Assembly (NCBI RefSeq): GCF_029309905.1
Contig: NZ_JARBJP010000001.1
Coordinates: 558,001 to 622,000, forward strand
Reading direction: 5' to 3'
Origin: Brytella acorum
GTDB lineage: Bacteria > Pseudomonadota > Alphaproteobacteria > Acetobacterales > Acetobacteraceae
DNA: 64,000 bases
In this document: positions 1 to 12,678 of the stretch, piece after piece
Numbering within the stretch: position 1 is the first letter of the stretch
How the letters are laid out: each line of letters starts with the position of its first letter
Position numbers and translations under genes: made by a program
The notes under the pieces: generated by a model
What the model was told of the DNA's origin: nothing
Seen by the model: only the letters and a program-made list of their open reading frames with translations
Databases searched by the model: none

Positions 1-144
1 CTTGAGATCGTGCGTGCGCCGCTCCTGGGACATGTGCCCGACAGGACGGTCGTCGCTGTCGCCGTAGGAGTCAGCGTGGTTTTCTGCATGGCCGCGCTCG
101 CCACCTTCCGGCACACGCGGAGCCGACTGGCATTCTGGGTATGA
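1..144 (+). CDS. Polysaccharide-export ABC transporter permease, C-terminal end (partial)
   Basis: Frame 1 is open from the window edge to a TGA and gives 47 residues that begin with an LEIVRAPLLG motif and contain a last hydrophobic segment (roughly residues 17-37, rich in V, A and F). That motif followed by a final membrane helix is typical of the C-terminus of ABC-2/Wzm permeases, which move O-antigen or capsule chains across the inner membrane. The stop overlaps the ATG of the following ATPase by 4 bases, as expected for a coupled Wzm-Wzt pair. The substrate cannot be told from this fragment. Confidence 0.75.
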   Translation, partial: LEIVRAPLLGHVPDRTVVAVAVGVSVVFCMAALATFRHTRSRLAFWV

Positions 145-1025
145 GCACCAATGGCAGCGAGCGGGATGCCCCGTTCATTCGACTGGAAAATTTCTCCCTG
201 TCATTTCCCGTTCTTCATGGCAGCGCGCGTTCCCTCAAAAAATCCCTCCTCAAAAGCGTCAAGCGCAGCGTCGGTCGAGGCATGGGCCATCAAGTGGGCG
301 GCGCAGTGCATGGCGATGACGTACTGCTGGTGCAGGCTCTCGATCACGTCAGCTTCGAGGCCGGGCCGGGCGAGCGCATTGGTCTGATCGGGCATAACGG
401 CGCGGGAAAGTCGACGCTTCTGCGTGCACTCGCCGGGATTTACGAGTCTTCAGTCGGCAGTCTTACGCTTCACGGGGAGACTCATGCTCTTCTCGATCCG
501 ATGGCAGGCATGAACAGGGACCTGACAGGGCGCGAAAACATCCGCCTTTTCGCGCGCTACAACGATCTGGAACGCGTCCACGCTGTCGCGCTTGAGCGGG
601 ATGTCGAGAGCTTCGCGGGCCTTGGAGCCTTCATCGACCTTCCGGTGCGTCTCTACTCGTCCGGCATGGCGGTCCGTCTGGGCTTCGCGCTCGCCACCGC
701 GCCACGGCCGCAGATTTTATTGATGGACGAGTGGTTTCTCGCTGGCGACCAGCATTTTCAGGACAAGGCCGAGGCGCGGCTGACCGATCTGGTGGCGCAC
801 GCCGACATCATGATCGTCACGTCGCATTCCATGCCGATCCTGCGGCGCTGGTGCACCCGGATCCTCTGGATGGAGCACGGGCGAGTGCGGATGGATGGAC
901 CGGCGTCCATCGTGATCGATACCTATCTGGACGCCGTAGCTGGGGAAACCCCCGCACCCGCACCCGCGGAAGAACGGACGAAAGGCAATGGGTCGGACGG
1001 GCAGGACCGGCTCACGTCGTCATAG
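141..1025 (+). CDS. Polysaccharide/polyol-phosphate export ABC transporter, ATP-binding protein (Wzt-like)
   Basis: This 294-aa ATPase energises export of a polysaccharide through the permease encoded just upstream. Seen: Walker A GHNGAGKST near residues 84-92, signature-like YSSGMAVRLGFALA near 180, and Walker B ILLMDEW near 200 followed by an H-loop region (TSHSMP). The motif LDPMAGMNRDLTGRENIRL is characteristic of the KpsT/Wzt/TagH branch. The N-terminal 60 residues include the family's usual basic stretch before the nucleotide-binding core. It lacks the long C-terminal carbohydrate-binding domain of some Wzt proteins, so chain-length or cap recognition by this subunit is unlikely. The start ATG overlaps the permease stop. 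Confidence 0.9.
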   Translation: MSTNGSERDAPFIRLENFSLSFPVLHGSARSLKKSLLKSVKRSVGRGMGHQVGGAVHGDDVLLVQALDHVSFEAGPGERIGLIGHNGAGKSTLLRALAGIYESSVGSLTLHGETHALLDPMAGMNRDLTGRENIRLFARYNDLERVHAVALERDVESFAGLGAFIDLPVRLYSSGMAVRLGFALATAPRPQILLMDEWFLAGDQHFQDKAEARLTDLVAHADIMIVTSHSMPILRRWCTRILWMEHGRVRMDGPASIVIDTYLDAVAGETPAPAPAEERTKGNGSDGQDRLTSS

Positions 1026-1032
1026 AAGGGAC

Positions 1033-1080
1033 GCGACAGGGAAGGAGCGCGACAGGGAACGGGCGCCGACAGGAAGAACG
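1033..1080. repeat. Three tandem degenerate 16-bp units
   Basis: Three consecutive 16-bp blocks start at 1033, 1049 and 1065. The first two share GCGACAGGGAA exactly; the third is a shifted, degenerate version (GCCGACAGGAA). They lie between the stop of the Wzt-like gene and the converging end of carB, in non-coding DNA. This looks like a small slippage-type repeat; no function is evident. Confidence 0.6.
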
Positions 1081-1084
1081 AGGT

Positions 1085-1110
1085 GCGGGGCCGCGCTGAT
1101 GCGACCCCGC
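1085..1110. terminator. Hairpin between convergent wzt-like gene and carB
   Basis: GCGGGG (1085-1090) and CCCCGC (1105-1110) can form a 6-bp GC stem over a 14-base loop, 8 bases past the carB stop. There is no T-tract on either strand, so it is at best a weak or Rho-assisted terminator. Confidence 0.35.
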
Positions 1111-1117
1111 CTTGCTG

Positions 1118-4372
<3,255 letters not shown>

Positions 4373-4375
4373 GGC

Positions 4376-5773
4376 TCAGGCGGCCCTCTTGTCCATGAGC
4401 GCCACGAAACGCTCGAAAAGGTAGAAGCTGTCCGAAGGACCGGGACTGGCTTCGGGATGATACTGCACGGAGAAGGCGTCCAGCTTCGTCGAGCGGATGC
4501 CTTCGTTCGAGCCGTCGAACAGGCTGGTATGGGTCACGATCACGTCGTCGGGCAGGGAGGTCTCGTCCACCGCGAAGCCGTGGTTCTGGCTGGTGATTTC
4601 CACGCGCCCCGTTTCAAGGTCCTTGACCGGCTGGTTCGCGCCGCGATGGCCGCGCCCCAGCTTGTAGGTCTTCGCCCCCAGCGCCTGGGCCAGCAGCTGA
4701 TGGCCGAGACAGATGCCGAAAACCGGCACTCCGGCATCCAGAACGGCGCGGATGGCCGGGACCGCGTAGGTGGCGGTGGCGGCCGGATCGCCGGGACCGT
4801 TGGAGAGAAAGACGCCTTCGGGCTTATGCCGCAGGATGTCTTCAGCCGTGGCCGTGGCCGGCACCACCGTGACGTCGCAGCCCGCCGTCACGAGGCAGCG
4901 CAGGATGTTGCGTTTCGCGCCGTAATCGACGGCGACCACGCGGCGCTTCCGGCCTTCCGGCACGGGCTTTTCCCAGACGCCCAGTTCCCAGGTGAAGCTC
5001 TGCGCGCAGGTGACTTCCTTCGCGAGATCCATGCCTTCGAGACCCGGCCACGCTTCCGCCTGCTGCTTCAGCGCGGCGATGTCGAACGCACCGTCTTCCG
5101 GATAGGCGAGCACGGCGGTCTGTGGTCCGCCATCGCGCAGACGACGGGTGATGAGACGGGTATCGATCGCCGAGATGCCGGGCAGGGCCTGTCGCTTCAT
5201 CCAGATTTCGAGCGGCGCGGTCGAACGGTAATTGGCCGGTGCGGTGACGTCCTCTTTCACGATCATGCCGCGCGCTGCGACGTGCTGCGCTTCCTCGTCT
5301 TCGGCATTCGTACCGACATTGCCGATATGGGGAAACGTGAAGGTCACGATCTGTCCGGCGAAGGACGGATCGGTCATCGTTTCCTCATAGCCCGTCATGC
5401 CGGTGGAGAAGCACAATTCGCCGATGGCCGCGCCAGACGTGTGGGCGCCGAAGCCGCGTCCCCACAGGACAGTTCCGTCGGCAAGGACAAGGGCGGCGGT
5501 CGCGCCGTCGGGAGGTGTGTCGTTCACAGCCGTTTCGCTTCTGTCCTGAGAGGATTCGGGCGTAGGATCGCCCGAAGTGAGATCATTGGGGATGAGATCA
5601 TCCGGGGTGAGATCGCTCAGCGTGATGTCGGGCTGGCGCAGAAGGGCGGTCCAGTGCTTCGACGGGATGGCTCGCGCCTGCCGCCATTTGCGGATGGCTT
5701 CGAGGCCGACGCCCGTCAGGCTGGCCATAGCTTCCGGGCCGCCCACCTTTGCGATGATACTGTCGATGTCCAT
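4376..5773 (-). CDS. carA: Carbamoyl-phosphate synthase small subunit with N-terminal HTH-like extension
   Basis: This is the glutaminase subunit that supplies ammonia to CarB. The class I amidotransferase triad is present: Cys in GICLGHQ (about 355), and His and Glu in YHPEA (about 439 and 441). The canonical CarA fold starts only near residue 92 (ALVLADGTVLWGRGFG), so about 90 residues are extra. Residues 5-46 (IIAKVGGPEAMASLTG, then EAIRKWRQARAIPSKHWTAL) read like a YdaS/Cro-type helix-turn-helix. A linker of imperfect pentapeptides follows (LTPDD, LIPND, LTSGD, PTPES), encoded by about 15-bp repeats at 5575-5620. I chose the ATG after GAGGA; an adjacent in-frame GTG at 5776 is the alternative. 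It may be related to a small domain that NCBI calls 'carph-isopro' (from memory, unverified). Confidence 0.95.
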   Translation of the reverse strand: MDIDSIIAKVGGPEAMASLTGVGLEAIRKWRQARAIPSKHWTALLRQPDITLSDLTPDDLIPNDLTSGDPTPESSQDRSETAVNDTPPDGATAALVLADGTVLWGRGFGAHTSGAAIGELCFSTGMTGYEETMTDPSFAGQIVTFTFPHIGNVGTNAEDEEAQHVAARGMIVKEDVTAPANYRSTAPLEIWMKRQALPGISAIDTRLITRRLRDGGPQTAVLAYPEDGAFDIAALKQQAEAWPGLEGMDLAKEVTCAQSFTWELGVWEKPVPEGRKRRVVAVDYGAKRNILRCLVTAGCDVTVVPATATAEDILRHKPEGVFLSNGPGDPAATATYAVPAIRAVLDAGVPVFGICLGHQLLAQALGAKTYKLGRGHRGANQPVKDLETGRVEITSQNHGFAVDETSLPDDVIVTHTSLFDGSNEGIRSTKLDAFSVQYHPEASPGPSDSFYLFERFVALMDKRAA

Positions 5774-5827
5774 CACGCTGTCCTCACCAGGTTTGATCCA
5801 TGCTACCTAACCGCTCGAAAAGGCGTT

Positions 5828-5885
5828 GGGAAGTTTTTTCCCGCTGCTATGTGGGTCGGGAAGCGGTGTCGGGAAGATTTTTCCC
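5828..5885. promoter_or_regulatory. Paired palindromes in the carA/yqeY divergent promoter region
   Basis: Two near-identical 15-bp palindromes, GGGAAGTTTTTTCCC (5828-5842) and GGGAAGATTTTTCCC (5871-5885), have 5-bp arms and a 5-base spacer. A lone half-site GGGAAG lies at 5858-5863. The palindromes are 43 bp apart, close to four helical turns, as expected for two operators bound on one DNA face. They sit in the 156-bp gap between the divergent carA and yqeY starts. Short hairpins or weak terminators are an alternative reading. Confidence 0.45.
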
Positions 5886-5929
5886 TCACTCCCTTCGAGG
5901 CCGGTTTTTATGAGAGAGGATTTTCAGGG

Positions 5930-6382
5930 ATGTCGTTGCGCGAAAAGATTTCGACCGATCTCAAGACGGCGATGAAGGCCAAGGAGGCCGAGAGGGTCGC
6001 CCAGCTTCGTGGCATCACGGCCAGGATCAAGGATCTGGACGTCGCCGCACGCGTGAAGGGCACGGAGATCGGCGATGCTGAAATCGTTCCGATGCTGCGC
6101 GGCATGATCAAGTCCCGTACCGAATCGGCGACGATGTATCGCGAAGGCGGCCGTCCCGAACTGGCCGAGAAGGAAGAAGGAGAGATCGAAGCCATCAAGG
6201 CCTATCTGCCGCCGGAAATGGACGACGCCGCGCTGGCCGCCGCCGTGGACGAGGCGATCGCCGAATCGGGGGCTTCTTCGATGAAGGAGATGGGCAAGGT
6301 CATGGCCGTGCTCAAGGGGCGCTTCGGCGCGGATCTGGACATGGGCCGCGCCAATGGTGTCGTGAAGGCGAAGCTTTCGTAA
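5930..6382 (+). CDS. GatB/YqeY domain protein
   Basis: A 150-aa stand-alone YqeY-type protein resembling the C-terminal tail domain of the GatB amidotransferase subunit. Seen: N-terminal helical MSLREKISTDLKTAMKAKE, a central ELAEKEEGEIEAIKAYLP motif that is highly conserved in the family, and a C-terminal MGKVMAVLKGRFG. The start follows GAGAGAGGA. The reading frame is open far upstream, but the protein family begins at this methionine. It lies 3 bases before dnaG, an arrangement common in alphaproteobacteria. The biochemical role is unproven; tRNA-dependent amidation or a tRNA-linked function is the usual guess. Confidence 0.92.
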   Translation: MSLREKISTDLKTAMKAKEAERVAQLRGITARIKDLDVAARVKGTEIGDAEIVPMLRGMIKSRTESATMYREGGRPELAEKEEGEIEAIKAYLPPEMDDAALAAAVDEAIAESGASSMKEMGKVMAVLKGRFGADLDMGRANGVVKAKLS

Positions 6383-6385
6383 AGC

Positions 6386-8215
6386 ATGGCGTTCGATCCG
6401 GCCCTTCTCGATGAGATCCGCACGCGCGTTCCGCTGACGACCGTCATCGGGCGGCGGACGAAGCTCGTCAGGTCCGGGCGGAACTGGAAGGCGTGCTGCC
6501 CTTTTCATGGGGAGAAGACGCCTTCCTTCTATGTTTATGACGACCACTTCCACTGTTTCGGCTGCGGCGTGCATGGCGATGTCATTTCCTTCGTCATGCA
6601 GTCCGAAGGGCGCAGTTTCCCCGAGGCGGTCGAGCAACTGGCGAACGAAGCCGGGCTGGAAGTGCCGCGTCAGGATCCGCGTTCGGAAGCGCGCGCGCGC
6701 GAGGCGCAGTCGCTGGGTGACGTGCTCCAGCTCGTCCAGGGGATCTGGCGGCGCAAACTCCTCGAGCACGAGGGGCGTGACGGGCTGTCCTATCTGAAGC
6801 GGCGCGGCCTGACGGACGCGACCATCGAGGCTTTCGGTCTCGGCTGGTCGGGCGACGGGCGCGGCGGGCTGGTCGAGGAGCTGCGCGGGCATGGCGTGCC
6901 GCCCGAGGCGCTGCTGCATGCGGGCCTCATGCGTGTGGACGAACACGGCGCCGCGAAAGGCGAACTGTTCTTCTCGCGTGTGACCTTTCCGATCCGTGAC
7001 CGCCGCGGTCGCATCGTCTCATTCGGCGGACGCACGTTGGGTGACGGCCAGCCGAAATACCTCAACGGGCCGGAAACCGCCCTGTTCTCGAAAAGACGAA
7101 CCCTGTTCAACCTCGATCGCGCGCGGCAGAGCGCGCGGGAGCCCGGTCAGAACCTGATCGTCGTCGAGGGCTATATGGACGTCATCGCACTCCATCAGGC
7201 GGGTTTCCACGCGGCAGTCGCCCCGCTCGGAACGGCGATGGGGGCGGAGCAGATCGAGATGCTCTGGCAGGTTTCACCCGAGCCGGTTCTCTGCCTGGAC
7301 GGGGACGCCGCCGGCAGCCGGGCGGCGCTACGCGCGGCGGAAACGGCGCTGCCGTTGTTGAAGCCGGATCGCACGCTGCGCTTCTGCCGTCTGCCGGAAA
7401 GTGACGATCCGGACAGTTTCGTGCGACGCGAGGGGCCGGACGCCATGCGCCGGGTCATCGAAGGAGCGACCTCTCTGGCGGATGAGCTTTTCTCGGTCGT
7501 GGCGGCCGGAATCGCCCAGCGTGGGCCGGAGCAACGCGCCGGAATCCGGGCGCGGCTGGAAGCGCTGGCCGCGCAGATCACGGATCGGGCGCTGGCTTCG
7601 GAATTTCGCCGCACATTGCTGGAGCGTTTTTTCAGCGCGGTCCGGCCTGCGGGACGCAAATCAGGTGACGGGCGCGGGCGGGTGGCCGCGCGGGGACCGG
7701 TGGCGCGGACATTGCCTCCCGACGGCGCTCTGGAACGGCTGCGCGCCATGACGGCGCTCCTTTTACGTTATCCGGAGCATCTTCCTGAACTGGAGCTGCC
7801 TTTTTCCAGTCTCGAATTACCCGCCGATCTCGACGGGATCCGGGAAGCGATGCTCAACTGGCTGGCCGAGCAACCTCATGGAGTCGTCCTGACATCTGAG
7901 GGGCTTGATCTGTGGCTGGGCGCGCATCATCTCGCAGAGCAGAAGCACGCTCTGCTGAGCGTCGGGCTCCCGCGTCTGCCTTGCGGACCTGATGATACGG
8001 CTTTCCCGGAAACGGGTCCCCTTCAGCGGTGGTGGGAATGTTACGGGCTTGAGAACCTTCCTGCATTTCGTCAGGGGGTTATGGAAGAGGTTCGCTCCGC
8101 GCTGTCGGACCCGACTCTGACGGCCTGGCCGGAAGGTCTCAACGCCCGCATGCGGGCGATGGAGCGCCTCTCTCGCGGCGAGAGTGCCGACGAAGGTCTG
8201 GCAGAAGAAGGATAG
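6386..8215 (+). CDS. dnaG: DNA primase
   Basis: Synthesises RNA primers for the lagging strand. The 609-aa length is normal. Seen: N-terminal CHC2 zinc finger (Cys38, His41, Cys57, Cys60) within CCPFHGEKTPSF and HCFGCG; a catalytic core with LGDGQPKYLNGPET; Toprim motifs VVEGYMDVIALHQ near 258 and CLDGDAAGS near 304; and a variable C-terminal helicase-binding region rich in Arg and Gly around 430-450. The ATG is 3 bases downstream of the yqeY-like stop, and rpoD follows, which reproduces the macromolecular-synthesis gene order (dnaG-rpoD) of proteobacteria. Confidence 0.97.
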   Translation: MAFDPALLDEIRTRVPLTTVIGRRTKLVRSGRNWKACCPFHGEKTPSFYVYDDHFHCFGCGVHGDVISFVMQSEGRSFPEAVEQLANEAGLEVPRQDPRSEARAREAQSLGDVLQLVQGIWRRKLLEHEGRDGLSYLKRRGLTDATIEAFGLGWSGDGRGGLVEELRGHGVPPEALLHAGLMRVDEHGAAKGELFFSRVTFPIRDRRGRIVSFGGRTLGDGQPKYLNGPETALFSKRRTLFNLDRARQSAREPGQNLIVVEGYMDVIALHQAGFHAAVAPLGTAMGAEQIEMLWQVSPEPVLCLDGDAAGSRAALRAAETALPLLKPDRTLRFCRLPESDDPDSFVRREGPDAMRRVIEGATSLADELFSVVAAGIAQRGPEQRAGIRARLEALAAQITDRALASEFRRTLLERFFSAVRPAGRKSGDGRGRVAARGPVARTLPPDGALERLRAMTALLLRYPEHLPELELPFSSLELPADLDGIREAMLNWLAEQPHGVVLTSEGLDLWLGAHHLAEQKHALLSVGLPRLPCGPDDTAFPETGPLQRWWECYGLENLPAFRQGVMEEVRSALSDPTLTAWPEGLNARMRAMERLSRGESADEGLAEEG

Positions 8216-8511
8216 GCCATATTCTGGCCACACTGCGTGTTTGCGATGCATCATAGTCAGGCGTCGGCTCTTGACTTCGTGCGGGTCTTCGCCCACCTGC
8301 ACGCTGCCGGTTTTGCTGGCTGGTCTCGCTTCTGCCTGTAAGGGGCGGGGCGGACGTGGGGACGAGGGCATGCAGCGCAGGTCTGCCGGAGACGGAGGCC
8401 TGAAGGTTCCTGCCCATTCGTGCATGAGGCCACGGGCGCCGCGTATGACGCGTGCGCGAGACCGGAACGATTGACAGGGTGCCGCAGGGCACGGCGAGCA
8501 GGGAGCAGGGC
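8216..8511 (+). other. Non-coding gap upstream of rpoD
   Basis: This 296-bp stretch holds no convincing gene. A possible -35 TTGACT at 8271-8276 has no good -10 at 16-18 bp. A second TTGACA at 8471-8476 is very close to the rpoD start. It probably contains the rpoD promoter(s) and leader, but I cannot place them firmly. Confidence 0.4.
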
Positions 8512-10449
<1,938 letters not shown>

Positions 10450-10456
10450 TCGCGGC

Positions 10457-11059
10457 GTGCCGGAAACGCCTGTGATCGGTTGGGGGAAAAAGGGTGTCAG
10501 GGCGGTCACACGGATCGGCGTTGACGTCACGTTTCTTGAGATGGACTCGCCGCCGCGGGATGAGCCACGACCTTTTCCCGAGGGGTTCTGGCTGTCCCGT
10601 CTGCCGTTCATGGATGTCGACTGGTATCTGGCGCTCTACCGGGCCGTGGGCGCGCCGTATTGCTGGTGGATGCGGTTCGAACTTCCCAGAGACGAATTGC
10701 AGCGTTTCCTGAACGATCCTCTGGTCGAACTGCACGTTCTCCGCGCGCCGGACGGGAAGCTGGCCGGTTTTTTCGAACTGGATCGTACGCGTCCTCGCAC
10801 TCCGTATCTGTCACATATGGGGCTGGTTGACGGATTCATCGGCAAGGGACTGGGCAGGGCGCTCCTGGACGCCGCCATCCGCCGGGCCTGGTCGGAGCCT
10901 TGCGACAGGCTGCGCGTTAATACCTGCACCGCCGATCATCCTCGGGCGCTGGATGTCTATGTTCGCGCCGGTTTCAAGCCTGTGCGCGTCGTCCGCGAGA
11001 CATGGGATATTCCCGATGATCTCGGAATTGCGGTCCCGGAACGGCTGAAAATATCCTGA
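10457..11059 (+). CDS. GNAT-family N-acetyltransferase
   Basis: About 200 aa with a C-terminal GNAT fold: the acetyl-CoA loop appears as GFIGKGLGRALLDAAIRRA (residues about 125-143), followed by NTCTADHPRALDVYVRAGFKPVR, the usual beta5-alpha4 motif. The N-terminal part (FLEMDSPPRDEPRPFPEG and a WYLALYRAVG stretch) is typical of a GNAT subgroup found next to housekeeping genes in acetic acid bacteria. The start is uncertain: a GTG at 10457 just after rpoD, or an ATG at 10541 that would drop 28 residues. The substrate is unknown. Confidence 0.8.
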   Translation: MPETPVIGWGKKGVRAVTRIGVDVTFLEMDSPPRDEPRPFPEGFWLSRLPFMDVDWYLALYRAVGAPYCWWMRFELPRDELQRFLNDPLVELHVLRAPDGKLAGFFELDRTRPRTPYLSHMGLVDGFIGKGLGRALLDAAIRRAWSEPCDRLRVNTCTADHPRALDVYVRAGFKPVRVVRETWDIPDDLGIAVPERLKIS

Positions 11060-11179
11060 AGACCGCCGTAACGGCTGAAAAACCTTGTGTTGCCGTGCGG
11101 AACGTGCTTTACGGCCCGCTTCCCTGCCGGGACGATGTGGCGTCGCTCCGGCTATACCCAAGCTTCATGGAAGGAGCGT

Positions 11180-11220
11180 CGGACGGTCACCGGACCTGAC
11201 GATTGGGTTGAACCTATCCG
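11180..11220 (+). promoter_or_regulatory. Possible S6:S18-type leader element upstream of rpsF
   Basis: The rpsF leader contains CGGA (11180-11183) that can pair with TCCG (11217-11220), enclosing a small hairpin GGTC-ACCG-GACC (11185-11196) that exposes CCG, and a second short stem GGT-TGA-ACC (11206-11214). Known rpsF leaders are autoregulated by the S6:S18 complex binding a structure that presents a CCG motif. The match is by eye and weak; the stem lengths are short. Confidence 0.3.
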
Positions 11221-11232
11221 AAGGGAGAGAAA

Positions 11233-11706
11233 ATGCCACTGTACGAGAGCGTGCTGATTGCACGTAACGACGTGTCGCAGGCGCAGGTTGAAGCGCTCGT
11301 GACCGAGATCGAAACCCTGCTCACCCAGGACGGCGGCTCGATCGAGAAGCGCGAATTCTGGGGCCTGCGCTCGCTGGCTTACCGCATCAAGAAGAACCGC
11401 AAGGGTCATTACGTCCTGCTGGGCCTGAACGCCCGCCCGGACCAGATTCGCGAGCTTGAGCGCCAGCTGAGCCTGAACGAAGACGTCCTGCGCGTCCTGA
11501 CGCTGCGTGTTGACGCGATCGACGAGAATCCCTCGCCCGTGATGTCGCGCAAGAGCGATGACCGTGGCGATCGTGGCCCCCGCGGTGGCGCTGGCGGCAA
11601 GCCGGCTGGCCGTTTCGACAGCGGCCGTGGCGGCAGCCGTCGTGACAACGACCGTGAGGAATATCGTGCGCGTGAGCACGATGGCGTCGAAGCGGAAGCG
11701 GAGTAA
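11233..11706 (+). CDS. rpsF: 30S ribosomal protein S6 with RGG-rich tail
   Basis: Small-subunit protein S6, which pairs with S18 on the platform. Residues 1-97 are the S6 core ([34 protein letters not shown]). The protein is 157 aa, about 50 longer than the E. coli core, because of a C-terminal tail rich in Arg, Gly and Asp (residues about 104-157, with [13 protein letters not shown] and [11 protein letters not shown]). Long charged tails are common in alphaproteobacterial S6. The start follows GGGAGAG. First gene of rpsF-rpsR-rplI; no ssb gene intervenes. Confidence 0.97.
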   Translation: MPLYESVLIARNDVSQAQVEALVTEIETLLTQDGGSIEKREFWGLRSLAYRIKKNRKGHYVLLGLNARPDQIRELERQLSLNEDVLRVLTLRVDAIDENPSPVMSRKSDDRGDRGPRGGAGGKPAGRFDSGRGGSRRDNDREEYRAREHDGVEAEAE

Positions 11707-11711
11707 GAGAC

Positions 11712-11993
11712 ATGTCCGAAACCACGACCATCGAAGTCAATCCGGCTGCTCGTCGTCTTGCGGTTGGCGCGCGTCGTCCGTTCTATCGTCGTCGCAAGTC
11801 CTGCCCGTTCTCCGGCCCGAACGCGCCGCAGATCGACTATAAGGATGTGCGCCTTCTGAGCCGCTTCCTCTCCGAGCGCGGCAAGATCGTGCCGAGCCGC
11901 ATCACGGCCGTTTCGGCCAAGAAGCAGCGTGAACTGGCTCAGGCCATCAAGCGCGCCCGCTTCCTGGCCCTGCTGCCTTACGTCGTGAACTGA
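11712..11993 (+). CDS. rpsR: 30S ribosomal protein S18
   Basis: A 93-aa S18 with the family core [31 protein letters not shown] and [20 protein letters not shown]. The N-terminal 20 residues ([17 protein letters not shown]) extend a little beyond the shortest homologues. The gene lies 5 bases after rpsF and 10 bases before rplI, so the three proteins should be co-translated. S18 binds S6 in the 30S platform. Confidence 0.97.
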   Translation: MSETTTIEVNPAARRLAVGARRPFYRRRKSCPFSGPNAPQIDYKDVRLLSRFLSERGKIVPSRITAVSAKKQRELAQAIKRARFLALLPYVVN

Positions 11994-12003
11994 GGAGGAC
12001 GGC

Positions 12004-12579
12004 ATGTCTCAGACAGAAATCATCCTGCTCCAGCGTGTCCAGCACCTGGGCCAGATGGGCGACATCGTCCGCGTCAAGCCGGGCTATGCACGCAATTTCC
12101 TGCTGCCGCAGGGCAAGGCGCTGCGTGCGAATGCGCAGAATCGCGCACGGTTCGAGAACGACCGCGTCCAGCTCGAAGCGCAGAACATCAAGCGCCGCGA
12201 GGAGGCCGAGCGTCTGGCCGAGCGTATGCACGGCCTGACCGTCGTCATCATCCGCCAGGCGGGTGATAGCGGCAGCCTGTATGGCTCCGTCACGACCCGT
12301 GACATCGCTGAAGCGGCGACCGCCGCAGGCCTGACGATCGGTCGCAATCAGGTCGTGCTCGAAGAGCCGATCAAGATTCTGGGTCTGGTTGAGGCTCGCA
12401 TCGACCTGCATCCGGAAGTTTCGATCCCGGTGACGGTGAACGTGGCCCGCTCGCTGGAAGAATCCGAGCGTCAGGCACGCGGCGAAGCCGTTGCCCAGGA
12501 ACAGGACGAATACGTTCTCGAAACGGGCGAGGACGAGGCTGATGAGGCCCCGGCTCTCGAGACGACGCCGGACGTCTGA
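12004..12579 (+). CDS. rplI: 50S ribosomal protein L9
   Basis: A 191-aa L9. The N-terminal domain shows [20 protein letters not shown] and [14 protein letters not shown]. The central helix carries the connecting charged segment (about 45-80), and the C-terminal domain has [14 protein letters not shown] 25-residue acidic tail ([17 protein letters not shown]) goes beyond the E. coli protein. Last gene of the operon, followed 27 bases later by a strong terminator. L9 binds 23S rRNA at the base of the L1 stalk and affects frame maintenance. Confidence 0.97.
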   Translation: MSQTEIILLQRVQHLGQMGDIVRVKPGYARNFLLPQGKALRANAQNRARFENDRVQLEAQNIKRREEAERLAERMHGLTVVIIRQAGDSGSLYGSVTTRDIAEAATAAGLTIGRNQVVLEEPIKILGLVEARIDLHPEVSIPVTVNVARSLEESERQARGEAVAQEQDEYVLETGEDEADEAPALETTPDV

Positions 12580-12606
12580 TCCGCTTCCTTCCTGAAGCCG
12601 GTAGAC

Positions 12607-12645
12607 AAAAGCCCTGTAGAGCATCGCTCCGCAGGGCTTTTTTTT
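12607..12645 (+). terminator. Rho-independent terminator after rplI
   Basis: AAAAGCCCTG (12607-12616) and CAGGGCTTTT (12632-12641) form a perfect 10-bp stem over a 15-base loop, and the T-run continues to 12645. This is a textbook intrinsic terminator for the rpsF-rpsR-rplI message and is well placed to block read-through into the convergent methyltransferase gene. Confidence 0.92.
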
Positions 12646-12678
12646 GCGAAAGACCGCAGGAATCAGGCCAACTGAGGA

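Noticed and set aside
4457-5929. Long upstream extension of the YqeY-like frame
   Set aside because: The frame is open through carA antisense, but the family and the ribosome-binding site place the start at 5930.
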